A stretch of 64,000 bases of DNA, from positions 62,001-126,000 of the forward strand of contig NZ_JADTQG010000010.1 in the NCBI RefSeq assembly GCF_016008875.1, in the 5' to 3' direction. The stretch comes from Ectopseudomonas mendocina. GTDB lineage: Bacteria > Pseudomonadota > Gammaproteobacteria > Pseudomonadales > Pseudomonadaceae. Below the pieces are notes generated by a model, which did no database searches, had not been told where the DNA came from, and saw only the letters and a list, made by a program, of their open reading frames with translations. Every line of letters begins with the position of its first letter. The first letter of the stretch is position 1. The position numbers and the translations under genes are program-made. Positions 53,794 to 60,822 of this stretch are shown here, one piece after another.

Positions 53794-54489
53794 TCAGCCA
53801 GCGGCACGCTGCCTGCCGGAGATCCAGTGCCGCAGATGCCGTTCGCAGTAGCGGCACACCAGGCGCAGGACGCGCGCTTCCTGCTGCTGAATGAAGAAGT
53901 GATGCTTCTCCAACATGTCCAGGGAGAAGTCGCCCGCCGTTTCACGCTGCCATTCGAGCAAGGCCTCGACCTTGATCTCGCCATGCTTCTTGCCCAGCAC
54001 GTGAATGGAGGAACGCAAGGCTGGCCGTTGCTCGTGGCCATGGCCCACGAGCAGTTGGCAATCGGCAGGCGAACCGGACGCCTCGCCTGGTCGCTCCTCC
54101 AGGCGAGCGTCGTGGCACTCGTACAGCCAGGTGTCGATACGACACTCGGATCCGGAATCGCAGCGTGACGGGGCAGCGGCACCGGAAACGAACAAGGCAA
54201 GCGGCTCGGCCACACTCGACATACGCAGTACATGGGCCAGTTCGAAGGCCAGCAGTCCACCGAGCCCATGACCGAACAGCGCGCAAGGCTGCGCCCCTAT
54301 GCTCTCGTCGGCCAATTGCCTGGCCAGCATGCCGACATCGATCGGTTGCACGCTCCCGAGAGGCTCGTCGACACCAGACAGCTCCAGCGGACGCACCTGA
54401 ATCCAGGCTGGCAACGACTCGCTCCAACGCCGATAGAACGCCGCACTACCCTGCGCGTGCGGCAGGCAGAACAAGTTCAGAGCGCTCAC
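53794..54489 (-). CDS. pvdG: PvdG-position type II thioesterase, apparently degenerate
   Basis: By position between pvdS and pvdL this is pvdG, normally an editing thioesterase. The fold is recognisable (LNLFCLPHAQGSA at the start, LFGHGLGG, SIHVLG, HHFFI at the end). However, the nucleophile Ser of GHSxG is Gly75 (codon GGG), the catalytic Asp position aligns to Gly170 (LGKKHGE against LGGTTDR of the neighbouring thioesterase), and the lid region is about 13 residues shorter. Only the His (197) remains. I start it at GTG 54489 (231 residues) because GGGGAG lies 8 bases ahead and the PvdS promoter is at 54581-54604. An in-frame ATG at 54570 would fall almost on the predicted transcript start. 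The gene is intact as a reading frame, so a non-catalytic role or recent loss of function are both possible. Confidence 0.85.
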   Translation of the reverse strand: MSALNLFCLPHAQGSAAFYRRWSESLPAWIQVRPLELSGVDEPLGSVQPIDVGMLARQLADESIGAQPCALFGHGLGGLLAFELAHVLRMSSVAEPLALFVSGAAAPSRCDSGSECRIDTWLYECHDARLEERPGEASGSPADCQLLVGHGHEQRPALRSSIHVLGKKHGEIKVEALLEWQRETAGDFSLDMLEKHHFFIQQQEARVLRLVCRYCERHLRHWISGRQRAAG

Positions 54490-54580
54490 TGGTAACGCTC
54501 CCCGCACTGGCAAATCGAAAGTCTGAAGCACATCTGCTTGAACCTCTACGAAACCGAGGGAATGGGGCATCGACTAGAGG

Positions 54581-54604
54581 ACGGATCGAGGAGAGGAATA
54601 ATTA
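54581..54604 (-). promoter_or_regulatory. PvdS promoter of pvdG-pvdL
   Basis: On the minus strand: TAATT (54604-54600), 16 bases, CGT (54583-54581). The implied start near 54574 gives a leader of about 85 bases to the GTG at 54489 and argues against the longer pvdG reading. Confidence 0.62.
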
Positions 54605-54650
54605 GGAGAAAGTGTTTAGCTAGCGATCTTAAAATAAGAATCAAACGCTA

Positions 54651-54679
54651 TTGACAATGATTATCAATAATAATACTTT
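54651..54679 (+). promoter_or_regulatory. Fur box and sigma-70-like promoter of pvdS
   Basis: 54653-54671 matches the 19-bp Fur consensus (GATAATGATAATCATTATC) at about 14 positions, with core AATGATTATCAAT. A perfect TTGACA -35 element at 54651-54656 overlaps it, and a weak -10 (TACTTT, 54674-54679) follows after 17 bases. Iron-loaded Fur would block this promoter, the established control of pvdS in Pseudomonas. Confidence 0.82.
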
Positions 54680-54733
54680 GTTTCCGGATGTGTGATCTCT
54701 TCACCCGCCTTCACTAGACGCAAGGTGATTTCC

Positions 54734-55267
54734 ATGCCGGAACAAACGCTCACAAGTACGTGCCACTCATCCCTGCTACAGGTTTTCGTCAACAATCGAA
54801 CCCTCATGATCAAGGCAGCCGTCCGTATTACCGGCTGCCACTCACGGGCCGAAGATGTCGTCCAAGACGCCTTCTTCAGGCTGCATAACGCGCCACAGAT
54901 ACAGTCGTCCCTTACAGCCCAACTCCGGTATCTGTGCCAGATCGTCCGCAACCTGGCCATCGACCACTACCGCAGGCAAGCCATGGAACTGCGCTATAGC
55001 GGGAGCGAAGAGGAAGGCCTCAACATACCCAACCCCAGCGCCTCCCCCGAAAACACCCATATCAACCAACACGCCCTGGCCACCCTCGACAACGCGCTGA
55101 ACGACCTGCCCGCGCGCACTCGTTACGCCTTCGAGATGTACCGCCTGCACGGCGTACCGCAGAAAGACATTGCCAAGGAACTAGGTGTGTCACCCACCCT
55201 GGTCAACTTCATGATCCGCGATGCCCTGGTGCACTGCCGCAAGACCGCTACCGCCCAGAACCTCTGA
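54734..55267 (+). CDS. pvdS: PvdS, extracytoplasmic-function sigma factor for pyoverdine genes
   Basis: This 177-residue ECF sigma factor has region 2 with ITGCHSRAEDVVQDAFFRL and IVRNLAIDHYRRQ, and region 4 with LPARTRYAFEMYRLHGVPQKDIAKELGVS..., both very close to P. aeruginosa PvdS. It directs RNA polymerase to the TAAAT/TAATT-N16-CGT promoters listed here. ATG 54734 has AAGGTGA ahead; an in-frame ATG at 54692 has no such site. It is controlled by a Fur box. In P. aeruginosa the anti-sigma factor FpvR, linked to FpvA, holds PvdS; fpvR is not in this window. Confidence 0.96.
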   Translation: MPEQTLTSTCHSSLLQVFVNNRTLMIKAAVRITGCHSRAEDVVQDAFFRLHNAPQIQSSLTAQLRYLCQIVRNLAIDHYRRQAMELRYSGSEEEGLNIPNPSASPENTHINQHALATLDNALNDLPARTRYAFEMYRLHGVPQKDIAKELGVSPTLVNFMIRDALVHCRKTATAQNL

Positions 55268-55278
55268 AATCAGATGCT

Positions 55279-55308
55279 CCGAATGCGAGAGCATGTCCTC
55301 GCATTCGG
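55279..55308. terminator. Perfect 11-bp hairpin between convergent pvdS and acetyltransferase genes
   Basis: CCGAATGCGAG (55279-55289) pairs fully with CTCGCATTCGG (55298-55308) around 8 bases. It lies in the 49-bp gap between two convergent genes, so it probably ends transcription from one or both sides, although no good T run is present. Confidence 0.6.
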
Positions 55309-55316
55309 GACAGTCA

Positions 55317-56315
55317 TCAAGCAAGCATGCAACGATCAAAAAAACGCTCACGGCTGATCATCATCAGAGCCGCCCGCTTGTGTGGGAAATCGAACTCCTT
55401 CTCGCAGTGCAGGCGAGTCTCCTGCATGTAAGCGATCATTCGCGCGTTATCGGCACGCGGCTCTGACACGATTCGCTGCGTCCGCGGATCATCGAGAAAC
55501 AGGTAATGCAGTAACGAGGGCAACCAGCACGCAACCCTCTGCGCCCCCCGATGCACCTCCTCACCGACCAGCATATGCATGCCCCGGTCGTAGTCCCCGG
55601 CGTCGTAATAAGGCGCGATACGATCCTCCTTGGCCCAGTAGACCTCGAAGTAGGCGAAAGGCTGGTCATCGAAGCAGCCGATCAACGCCTGACTGTGCGG
55701 ATCGGCAGCAAGGCGCTGGAGATAGTTCCGATGCTCTTCGAGCGTCCCGCCTTCCTGCCAGAACTGCAGGACACGGGGGGTGTTCTGCCAGCGATTGAAG
55801 CGCTGCAGGTCCTCTTCGATATTCAGGGCCCGGAGGGAAAACCACTGCCCCAGCTCATGACCATAACGCCGATACAGCTCACCTGCCGGCTTGGGCGGCC
55901 GACGCGGATGGCGCCGCCCGTGCTCACCGAGCACGAAAAACTGAGGAAAGGCCACCGGCTCGCCTCCTGGCAGCCACGGCCAGGCCTGCTGCCAGAACTG
56001 GCTGCGTTCTACACGCAAGACACCGGCCTCGTCCATGGCGGGCAAACCACCCTGGCCCCAGGTCTGCACGCTGGCGACACGCACACAGTGAAGACTGACG
56101 TCAGTGCAGAAGAGGTAGTAGCAGAGGCCATGCAGAACCCACTCCCCGCCTCCTTGCAGCAAATCCCAGGGGCCGGACATATCATCGCCAGCGCAATCCC
56201 TGAGGGTAGCGAGCGGCCTGTCATCCCATTGAATGAGCCAACGGCCATCTGCTTGAGATAAATCGATCAGGCCGCCATCGGGCAAGTGGAGTGGTTTGGC
56301 AGGGCTGGGTTTCAA
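55317..56315 (-). CDS. IucB/PvdY(II)-type siderophore acetyltransferase
   Basis: The 332-residue protein has an N-terminal beta-rich half and a C-terminal GNAT domain of the siderophore-biosynthesis type (IucB, MbtK, PvdYII). Family-typical stretches are RFNRWQNTPRVLQFWQEGG, QPFAYFEVYWAKEDRIAPYY, RGMHMLVGEE and RIVSEPRADNARMIAYMQ. In P. aeruginosa type II strains PvdYII acetylates N5-hydroxyornithine. No pvdF (formyltransferase) is present here, and one A domain has a hydroxyornithine code, so the expected product is N5-acetyl-N5-hydroxyornithine. The ornithine hydroxylase PvdA must be elsewhere. TTG at 56315 is the likely start, with AGGAAG 7 bases ahead and a PvdS promoter just upstream. 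Acetyl rather than another acyl donor is inferred. Confidence 0.85.
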   Translation of the reverse strand: MKPSPAKPLHLPDGGLIDLSQADGRWLIQWDDRPLATLRDCAGDDMSGPWDLLQGGGEWVLHGLCYYLFCTDVSLHCVRVASVQTWGQGGLPAMDEAGVLRVERSQFWQQAWPWLPGGEPVAFPQFFVLGEHGRRHPRRPPKPAGELYRRYGHELGQWFSLRALNIEEDLQRFNRWQNTPRVLQFWQEGGTLEEHRNYLQRLAADPHSQALIGCFDDQPFAYFEVYWAKEDRIAPYYDAGDYDRGMHMLVGEEVHRGAQRVACWLPSLLHYLFLDDPRTQRIVSEPRADNARMIAYMQETRLHCEKEFDFPHKRAALMMISRERFFDRCMLA

Positions 56316-56351
56316 GGCAGTGCTTCCTGAGGGTCTGGTTTCTCCCCTGAA

Positions 56352-56375
56352 ACGGATGAAGCACCGCTGAAATTA
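56352..56375 (-). promoter_or_regulatory. PvdS promoter of the acetyltransferase gene
   Basis: On the minus strand: TAATT (56375-56371), 16 bases, CGT (56354-56352). It leaves a leader of about 30 bases to the TTG at 56315 and ties the acetyltransferase to pyoverdine synthesis. Confidence 0.62.
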
Positions 56376-56597
56376 AGAAATACGATGTAGTGGTCAACCC
56401 ATCCGTCTCACCTTTTCAAAGCAGGGGTTCTTGCCCCCTCAAAGTCAAGAAAAATAGACGGTTTCCACCCGGCCGCTGCGCTGGGTGGAGCCTCCGCGAT
56501 TTTTCCTGATTTTTTCACGACCGCCTTAGTCGCCCTAGTCGGCAGGGGTTCATGCGCAGCGCAAGCGCAGAACCCTGAAGACGAAGGAGCGAAAGCC
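56376..56597. other. Hairpin-rich junction ahead of ardA
   Basis: This stretch separates the pyoverdine locus from the conjugative-element genes and holds no gene. It contains several inverted repeats. The best is at 56546-56575, where GGGTTC-A-TGCGC pairs with GCGCA-GAACCC (11 bp with one bulged A), ending 10 bases before the GAAGGAG ribosome site of ardA. CCACCC...GGGTGG at about 56467-56490 is another. The left end of the element probably lies here, but no att repeat could be identified. Confidence 0.4.
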
Positions 56598-57110
56598 ATG
56601 AGCGAAGAAATCTGGATCTACGTTGCCGACCTGGCCGCCTATAACGCCGGTAATCTGCATGGTGTCTGGATCGATGCCACCCTGGAGCTGGACGACATCC
56701 AGGCGCAGGTCAGCACTATGCTGGCGGCCTCGCCAATCGAGGGAGCGGAGGAGTACGCCATCCACGACTTCAAGGGCTTCGACGGCTACCGCCTCGGTGA
56801 GTACGAGGGCCTCGAGAGCGCCCATGAGATTGCCTGCTTCATCGAGGAGTACCCCGAGTTCGGCGGCGCCCTGCTCGCTCACTTCAACGACCTGGAGCAA
56901 GCGCGCAAGGCGGCTGAGGAAGATTACTGCGGCTGCTACAGCTCGCTGGCCGACTACGCCCAGGAGCTGACCGAGGAAACCACTAGCATTCCGCAGCATC
57001 TGGCCATGTACATCGACTACCGCGCCATGGCCCGTGACATGGAATACAGCGGCGACGTGTTCACTTTGGAGATCGGCTTCGCGCAGGTTCATGTGTTCTG
57101 GAATCGCTAG
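56598..57110 (+). CDS. ardA: ArdA-type antirestriction protein
   Basis: This 170-residue, strongly acidic protein has the ArdA pattern: IWIYVADLAAYNAGNLHGVWID at the start and the acidic FIEEYPEFGG block in the middle. ArdA mimics B-form DNA and blocks type I restriction enzymes, which helps incoming conjugative DNA survive. ATG 56598 has GAAGGAG 7 bases ahead. It is followed by a strong terminator and is typical cargo of conjugative elements, which fits the downstream genes. Confidence 0.9.
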   Translation: MSEEIWIYVADLAAYNAGNLHGVWIDATLELDDIQAQVSTMLAASPIEGAEEYAIHDFKGFDGYRLGEYEGLESAHEIACFIEEYPEFGGALLAHFNDLEQARKAAEEDYCGCYSSLADYAQELTEETTSIPQHLAMYIDYRAMARDMEYSGDVFTLEIGFAQVHVFWNR

Positions 57111-57121
57111 ACCAGCAGAAA

Positions 57122-57151
57122 GCACCGGGGCGACCCGGTGCCTTGTTTTTT
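57122..57151 (+). terminator. Rho-independent terminator of ardA
   Basis: GCACCGGG (57122-57129) and CCCGGTGC (57134-57141) form an 8-bp stem with a GCGA loop, followed by CTTGTTTTTT. Confidence 0.88.
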
Positions 57152-57266
57152 GCGCCCCTGTCCTGCCGGCCACCCGCGCGCCCCACCCGTAAGTTTGATG
57201 CACGTGCGTGCGCACCCGGCGATCAGCTTGCAGCGACTACGTTATGCTGCCAGTTGATTGAGACCA

Positions 57267-57415
57267 TTACGGTCTTACGGTTTTGCCCAAATCCATCGAT
57301 CCGTATCCACGGATTTACGGATTGGTGGGGAAGCGGATTTACGCTTTTACGGATTTAAGGGAATCCGCCGATGCGCTTTTCCGGTTTTGTGGAAAGCCGT
57401 AGGCACGTAAATCCG
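57267..57415. repeat. Cluster of CGGATTTACGG repeats (iteron- or operator-like)
   Basis: CGGATTTACGG at 57310-57320, CGGATTTACGC at 57334-57344 and CGGATTTAAGG at 57350-57360 are direct copies. CGTAAATCCG at 57406-57415 is an inverted copy, and two TTACGG half-copies lie at 57267-57272 and 57275-57280. The 505-bp gap from ardA to the HTH gene (57111-57615) holds no convincing gene; besides these repeats only the ardA terminator is recognised. The cluster could bind RepA or the HTH protein. Confidence 0.6.
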
Positions 57416-57615
57416 TAGGCTGCGCGCGCGGAGCTTGGCGTGCTTGAGCAACGTGGCCGGCGACACGCGTAAGTGAGCGTACACGGTCAGCGTCCAGACT
57501 TTCCCGGTATCAATCCTCGCCACTCCTGCCTGCGCATTCGCCCAGACCCAACCCGGCATGATCGAGCGCGACGGCTGCCGCACGGTGCACCTCCCACGTC
57601 AACGGAGAACACACC

Positions 57616-57987
57616 ATGTCGCACTCAACCAATCTTTCCCATCACTCGCGTCGCATCGATCTCGATGCCCCGCTGCACCGCAAGGCCGGGCCGATGACGC
57701 ATGCCATGCAGCCCGTGGAAAGCGCTGGCGAGGCGCAAACATCACAGGCCTGCCCTACCCCTCGTTACCTCACCAACAGCGAAGCAGCGGCCTTCCTGCG
57801 GCTTTCGCCGCGCACGCTGGAGAAGCAGCGGGTAATCGGCGGCGGACCGCGCTTCCACAAGTTTGGCCGGCGGGTGATGTACGCGGTTACCGACCTCGAA
57901 GCCTGGGCCGGTGAGCGCAGCTTCGAGACCACCTTCGATCCCGAGTACATCGACCGCCACCCGGGAGTGCAGCGTGATGATCAGTGA
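57616..57987 (+). CDS. AlpA/excisionase-like helix-turn-helix protein (RdfS-type)
   Basis: The 123-residue protein has a C-terminal MerR-like helix-turn-helix of the excisionase type: YLTNSEAAAFLRLSPRTLEKQR, then a GPRFHKFGRRVMYAVTDLEAW wing, residues about 50-100. In Tn4371-type elements such a gene before repA acts as recombination directionality factor or regulator. The N-terminal 48 residues look unstructured. ATG 57616 has GGAG 9 bases ahead. Its stop overlaps the GTG of repA. Confidence 0.85.
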   Translation: MSHSTNLSHHSRRIDLDAPLHRKAGPMTHAMQPVESAGEAQTSQACPTPRYLTNSEAAAFLRLSPRTLEKQRVIGGGPRFHKFGRRVMYAVTDLEAWAGERSFETTFDPEYIDRHPGVQRDDQ

Positions 57988-58826
57988 AACCTTCGCTCAT
58001 GAATCGTCAGCATCTCGATTTGACTTCGCAGAACGAGCAACTGGATCTGTTTCGTGCCCTGCCGGGGGATTTGGCGCCACGCGACGCCCAGGATCTGATG
58101 GCGCATCCGTTCTTCTCGCTGGCCAAGTCGCGGCGCACCGTGCCGATCGACTTTCGCTCGGGCGAGGTGACGGTGCGCGTGGAGGGCACGCTGGAACACG
58201 GCATCGCCACGATCTGGGATGCCGACATCCTGATCTGGGCGGCCAGCCAACTTGTAGAGGCGCGCGATGCGGATATCCCCACTTCGCGGCTGATGCGTGC
58301 AACGCCCTACCAGATCCTGCGCTTCATCGGCCGGGGCACCTCGCTGCGCGACTACCAGCGCCTGAAGGCCGCCCTGGATCGGCTGCAATCGACCAGCGTG
58401 GCCACGTCGATCCGCGAGACCACCGGCCGGCGTCTACATCGTTTCTCCTGGATCAACGAGTGGAAGGAGTTAGCCGCGGCGGATGGCCGGCCACTGGGTA
58501 TCGAGCTGATCCTGCCGGACTGGTTTTACAGCGGGGTGCTGGATCAGGCTCTAGTGCTGACCATCGACCCGGCCTACTTTCGTCTCACCGGCGGCATCGA
58601 GCGCTGGCTGTATCGCCTGGTGCGCAAGCACGGCGGCAAGCAGAAGGACGGCTGGCAGTTCGACTTTCGCCATCTGTATCGCAAGTCGGGCAGCTCGGCG
58701 CGCTATTCGGACTTCGCCCTCGATCTGCGTGCGCTGGCGGCTCGCCAATCGCTGCCTGGGTATCGCCTGGAAGTGGTGCGTCTGTCGCGTTCGACCGAGC
58801 TGCTGGCCTTCCGGCACGTGCCGTAG
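57984..58826 (+). CDS. repA: RepA-type replication initiator
   Basis: This 280-residue protein is of the replication initiator protein A (RPA) family found in Tn4371-like and broad-host plasmids. Typical are the start with DLFRALPGDLAPRDAQDLMAHPFFSLAKSRR, the DADILIW box, the YQRLKAALDRLQSTSV stretch and the C-terminal GYRLEVVRLSRS. It would bind iterons and allow the excised circle to replicate. GTG 57984 overlaps the preceding stop (GTGA); ATG 57999 is an alternative, and neither has a strong ribosome site, so coupling is likely. Iteron-like repeats lie on both sides. Confidence 0.88.
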   Translation: MKPSLMNRQHLDLTSQNEQLDLFRALPGDLAPRDAQDLMAHPFFSLAKSRRTVPIDFRSGEVTVRVEGTLEHGIATIWDADILIWAASQLVEARDADIPTSRLMRATPYQILRFIGRGTSLRDYQRLKAALDRLQSTSVATSIRETTGRRLHRFSWINEWKELAAADGRPLGIELILPDWFYSGVLDQALVLTIDPAYFRLTGGIERWLYRLVRKHGGKQKDGWQFDFRHLYRKSGSSARYSDFALDLRALAARQSLPGYRLEVVRLSRSTELLAFRHVP

Positions 58827-58866
58827 ACGGCACGGGGATATCTTCTGGAAAAGCTGTGAATCCAGA

Positions 58867-58929
58867 CGTGCTTTCAGGCGCATGCCGGCCCGTGCTATCA
58901 GGAGCACGGCGCACGTGCTTTCAGGCGCA
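58867..58929 (+). repeat. Three 16-bp iteron-like direct repeats after repA
   Basis: CGTGCTTTCAGGCGCA at 58867-58882 and 58914-58929 are identical. CGTGCTATCAGGAGCA at 58891-58906 differs at two positions. The repeat distance is 24 and 23 bp, about two helical turns, as in plasmid iterons. The array lies just after repA and before an AT-rich run. Confidence 0.72.
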
Positions 58930-58973
58930 CGAACGCCTCTGCAGGCCAAGGCTGGCGGGGCCGACAGCCTCCC

Positions 58974-59033
58974 TTAACTTAACTAACTTAAAAGCTCTAA
59001 CTTGTTATTGGGGCAGCGCCGGATTGTGGACAG
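58974..59033. other. AT-rich run and DnaA-box-like site: possible oriV
   Basis: 58974-59010 is a TTAACTTAACTAACTTAA-type AT-rich stretch in otherwise GC-rich DNA, and TGTGGACAG at 59025-59033 matches the inverted DnaA box TGTGGATAA at 7 of 9 bases. With the iterons just upstream this looks like a replication origin of the element. The rest of the 244-bp gap before parA shows only the parA ribosome site (GGGGAG). Confidence 0.45.
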
Positions 59034-59070
59034 GTGCTGATCGGGGCAGTTTGGCCGGGGAGATCCGGCC

Positions 59071-59709
59071 ATGATCGTCGCCCTACTCAACCAGAAAGGC
59101 GGGGTGGGCAAAACCACCCTCGCCACCCATATCGCCGGTGAACTGGCCCTGCGTGGAAAGAACGTCATCCTGCTCGATGCCGATCCGCAAGGCTCGGCGT
59201 TGGATTGGACACAACGGCGCAGCCAGCAAGGTTTGCCGAGATTGTTCAGTGCTGTCGGCCTGGCGCGCGAGACACTGCACCAGGAAGCCCCGGAGCTGGC
59301 TCGTCGTGCCGATCACATCATCATCGACGGGCCGCCGCGCATCGCCGCCCTCGCCCGCTCGGCGTTGCTGGCGGCCGATCGCGTGTTGATCCCGGTGCAG
59401 CCCAGCCCCTACGACCTGTGGGCCAGCGCGGAGATGGTCAACCTGATCCGCGAAGCGCAGGTGTTCAGGCCCACACTGCGCGCAGCGTTCGCCATCAACC
59501 GCCGCGTCAGCACCACGGTGATCGGCCGTGAAGCGCGCGGCGCCTTGGCCGACCAACCGCTACCGGCACTGCAGGCCGAGGTACGCCAGCGCATCGTCTT
59601 CGCCGAGAGCGTGGCAGCAGGTCGCTTGGCACGCGAACTGGCGCCGGACAGCGCCGCCGCGCGCGAGGTCAGCAGTCTGGTCGACGAGCTACTGAGGTGG
59701 TCGCCATGA
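59071..59709 (+). CDS. parA: ParA-family partition ATPase
   Basis: The 212-residue protein has the deviant Walker A motif KGGVGKTT at residues 9-16, LLDADPQGSA near 34-43 and IIIDGPP near 78. ParA proteins move or stabilise low-copy DNA such as excised conjugative elements. The ATG at 59071 has GGGGAG 9 bases ahead, and the stop overlaps the next ATG (ATGA). Short ParA proteins of this sort pair with a small ribbon-helix-helix partner, which is what follows. Confidence 0.92.
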   Translation: MIVALLNQKGGVGKTTLATHIAGELALRGKNVILLDADPQGSALDWTQRRSQQGLPRLFSAVGLARETLHQEAPELARRADHIIIDGPPRIAALARSALLAADRVLIPVQPSPYDLWASAEMVNLIREAQVFRPTLRAAFAINRRVSTTVIGREARGALADQPLPALQAEVRQRIVFAESVAAGRLARELAPDSAAAREVSSLVDELLRWSP

Positions 59710-59948
59710 GCAGCAAGCGCATCGGTATCGGCGCACGCCCGCTGACCGATCCGAACGCCGAAGCCTGGATACGCCAGGGCGCCGCCGTCGACAGCGGCAA
59801 GGCCGAGCGCTACAGCGCCCGGCTGACGCTGGACGTGACGCCGGCACTGCGCACGCGCATCAAGCTGGCGGCCTTCAACCGCGGCGTGACCATGACGGAG
59901 ATGCTGCGCGAGGTGCTGGAGCGGCAGTTTCCGGAGGCCACTGCATGA
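59706..59948 (+). CDS. Small ribbon-helix-helix protein, probable ParB-like partner
   Basis: The 80-residue basic protein has a C-terminal ribbon-helix-helix pattern (YSARLTLDVTPALRTRIKLAAFNRGVTMTEMLREVLE). It overlaps parA by 4 bases (ATGA) and traF in the same way, so all three are translationally coupled. The likely role is binding the partition site and controlling the operon; I infer this from the position. Confidence 0.8.
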   Translation: MSSKRIGIGARPLTDPNAEAWIRQGAAVDSGKAERYSARLTLDVTPALRTRIKLAAFNRGVTMTEMLREVLERQFPEATA

Positions 59949-60472
59949 CGCCGGGTACTCGCGGCGCGCGGTGGCCACTGGCGCTACTCGCCGTCGGCTT
60001 ATTTGCCCTGGGTTGGGCAACGATTGCGACGTCGCCACCGCGGCTGGTCTACAACGCGTCCGACAGCGTGCCCGTCGGTTGGTACCGCATTTCGCCGGCC
60101 AACTCGTTGGCGCCTGGCGACCTGGTGCTGGTTCGCCTGCCGCCGGAGGTGAGGTCGCTGGCGGCGCGGCGCGGCTACCTGCCGGCGAACGTGCCGTTAC
60201 TGAAGACCGTGGCGGCGATGGCGCCGCAGCAGGTATGCGTGCAAGGCCGCCAGGTGCGCATCGATGGCGTCCTTGTGGCCAAGCGCTCGAGATGGGATCG
60301 ACAGGGTCGCGCGCTGCCAAGCTGGCAGGCGTGTCGGCGTCTGGTTGGCAATGAGCTGTTCCTGCTCAGCAGCAGCAACCCGGCGTCGTTCGACAGCCGC
60401 TACTTCGGCCCAATCTCTGTCGACGCGGTGATCGGGCGGGCGCGGCCCTTGTGGCTGGAGTCGCGTCGATGA
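59945..60472 (+). CDS. traF: TraF-like S26 signal peptidase of the conjugation system
   Basis: The 175-residue protein has one N-terminal membrane segment (about residues 11-30) and a periplasmic S26 peptidase domain. The catalytic Ser41 is in NASDSVPVGWY and Lys87 in PLLKTVAA; SRYFGPI and the C-terminal VIGRARPLW complete the family pattern. TraF of IncP and Tn4371-type systems processes and cyclises the pilin. The start overlaps the RHH gene (ATGA). Confidence 0.9.
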   Translation: MTPGTRGARWPLALLAVGLFALGWATIATSPPRLVYNASDSVPVGWYRISPANSLAPGDLVLVRLPPEVRSLAARRGYLPANVPLLKTVAAMAPQQVCVQGRQVRIDGVLVAKRSRWDRQGRALPSWQACRRLVGNELFLLSSSNPASFDSRYFGPISVDAVIGRARPLWLESRR

Positions 60473-60822
60473 ACAGGCCTTCTCCGTGTCGATCCGCCTG
60501 CGGAACGCACGCGCTCGGTGCGCACAGTCGCGGGCCGCCAGGCTGCAGATACTTCGGCCCTCGCCTGCCGACCAGGGGCTTTGGAAGTCGCGACCCCGCC
60601 TTTCCTGATTACCCAGCCCAGCAGCGCACAAGCACGAAAAAAGCGGAGGGCAAGATAAAAGGGGGCGGCACTTCGCTGGCCCGGAAAGCAGTCTGCACGG
60701 GGGTTGGCGGCGACACAGCGTCCGCGTCGCCAAGTGCCGAAATCGTGTTCGCCCCGCAGCGACACTGGCTTAGAAGCGTGCCTGATACGCCGTACTGCGA
60801 TCAACTTGGAGGAGTCTTAGAT
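60473..60822. other. Non-coding 350 bp before the relaxase gene; possible oriT
   Basis: No gene is supported here, although the relaxase frame happens to be open. The only structures seen are short inverted repeats, for example GGCGACAC...GCGTCGCC near 60710-60733, and a purine-rich AAAAAAGCGGAGGGCAAGATAAAAGGGGG stretch split over 60638-60667. Relaxase genes usually sit next to their oriT, but no nic site could be named. Confidence 0.3.

Noticed and set aside
54490..54570. Longer pvdG starting at ATG 54570
   Set aside because: There is no ribosome site, it lies about 4 bases from the predicted transcript start, and the extra 27 residues have no counterpart in the homologous thioesterase.
57347..57583. 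78-codon minus-strand ORF in the gap before the HTH gene
   Set aside because: It has no start signal and no recognisable domain, and it covers the repeat cluster.
57911..59074. 387-codon plus-strand frame overlapping repA
   Set aside because: It is an out-of-frame shadow of repA; the repA frame carries the conserved initiator motifs.
60451..60822. N-terminal extension of the relaxase by 124 codons
   Set aside because: The residues are low-complexity and resemble nothing; GGAGGAG before ATG 60823 decides the start.
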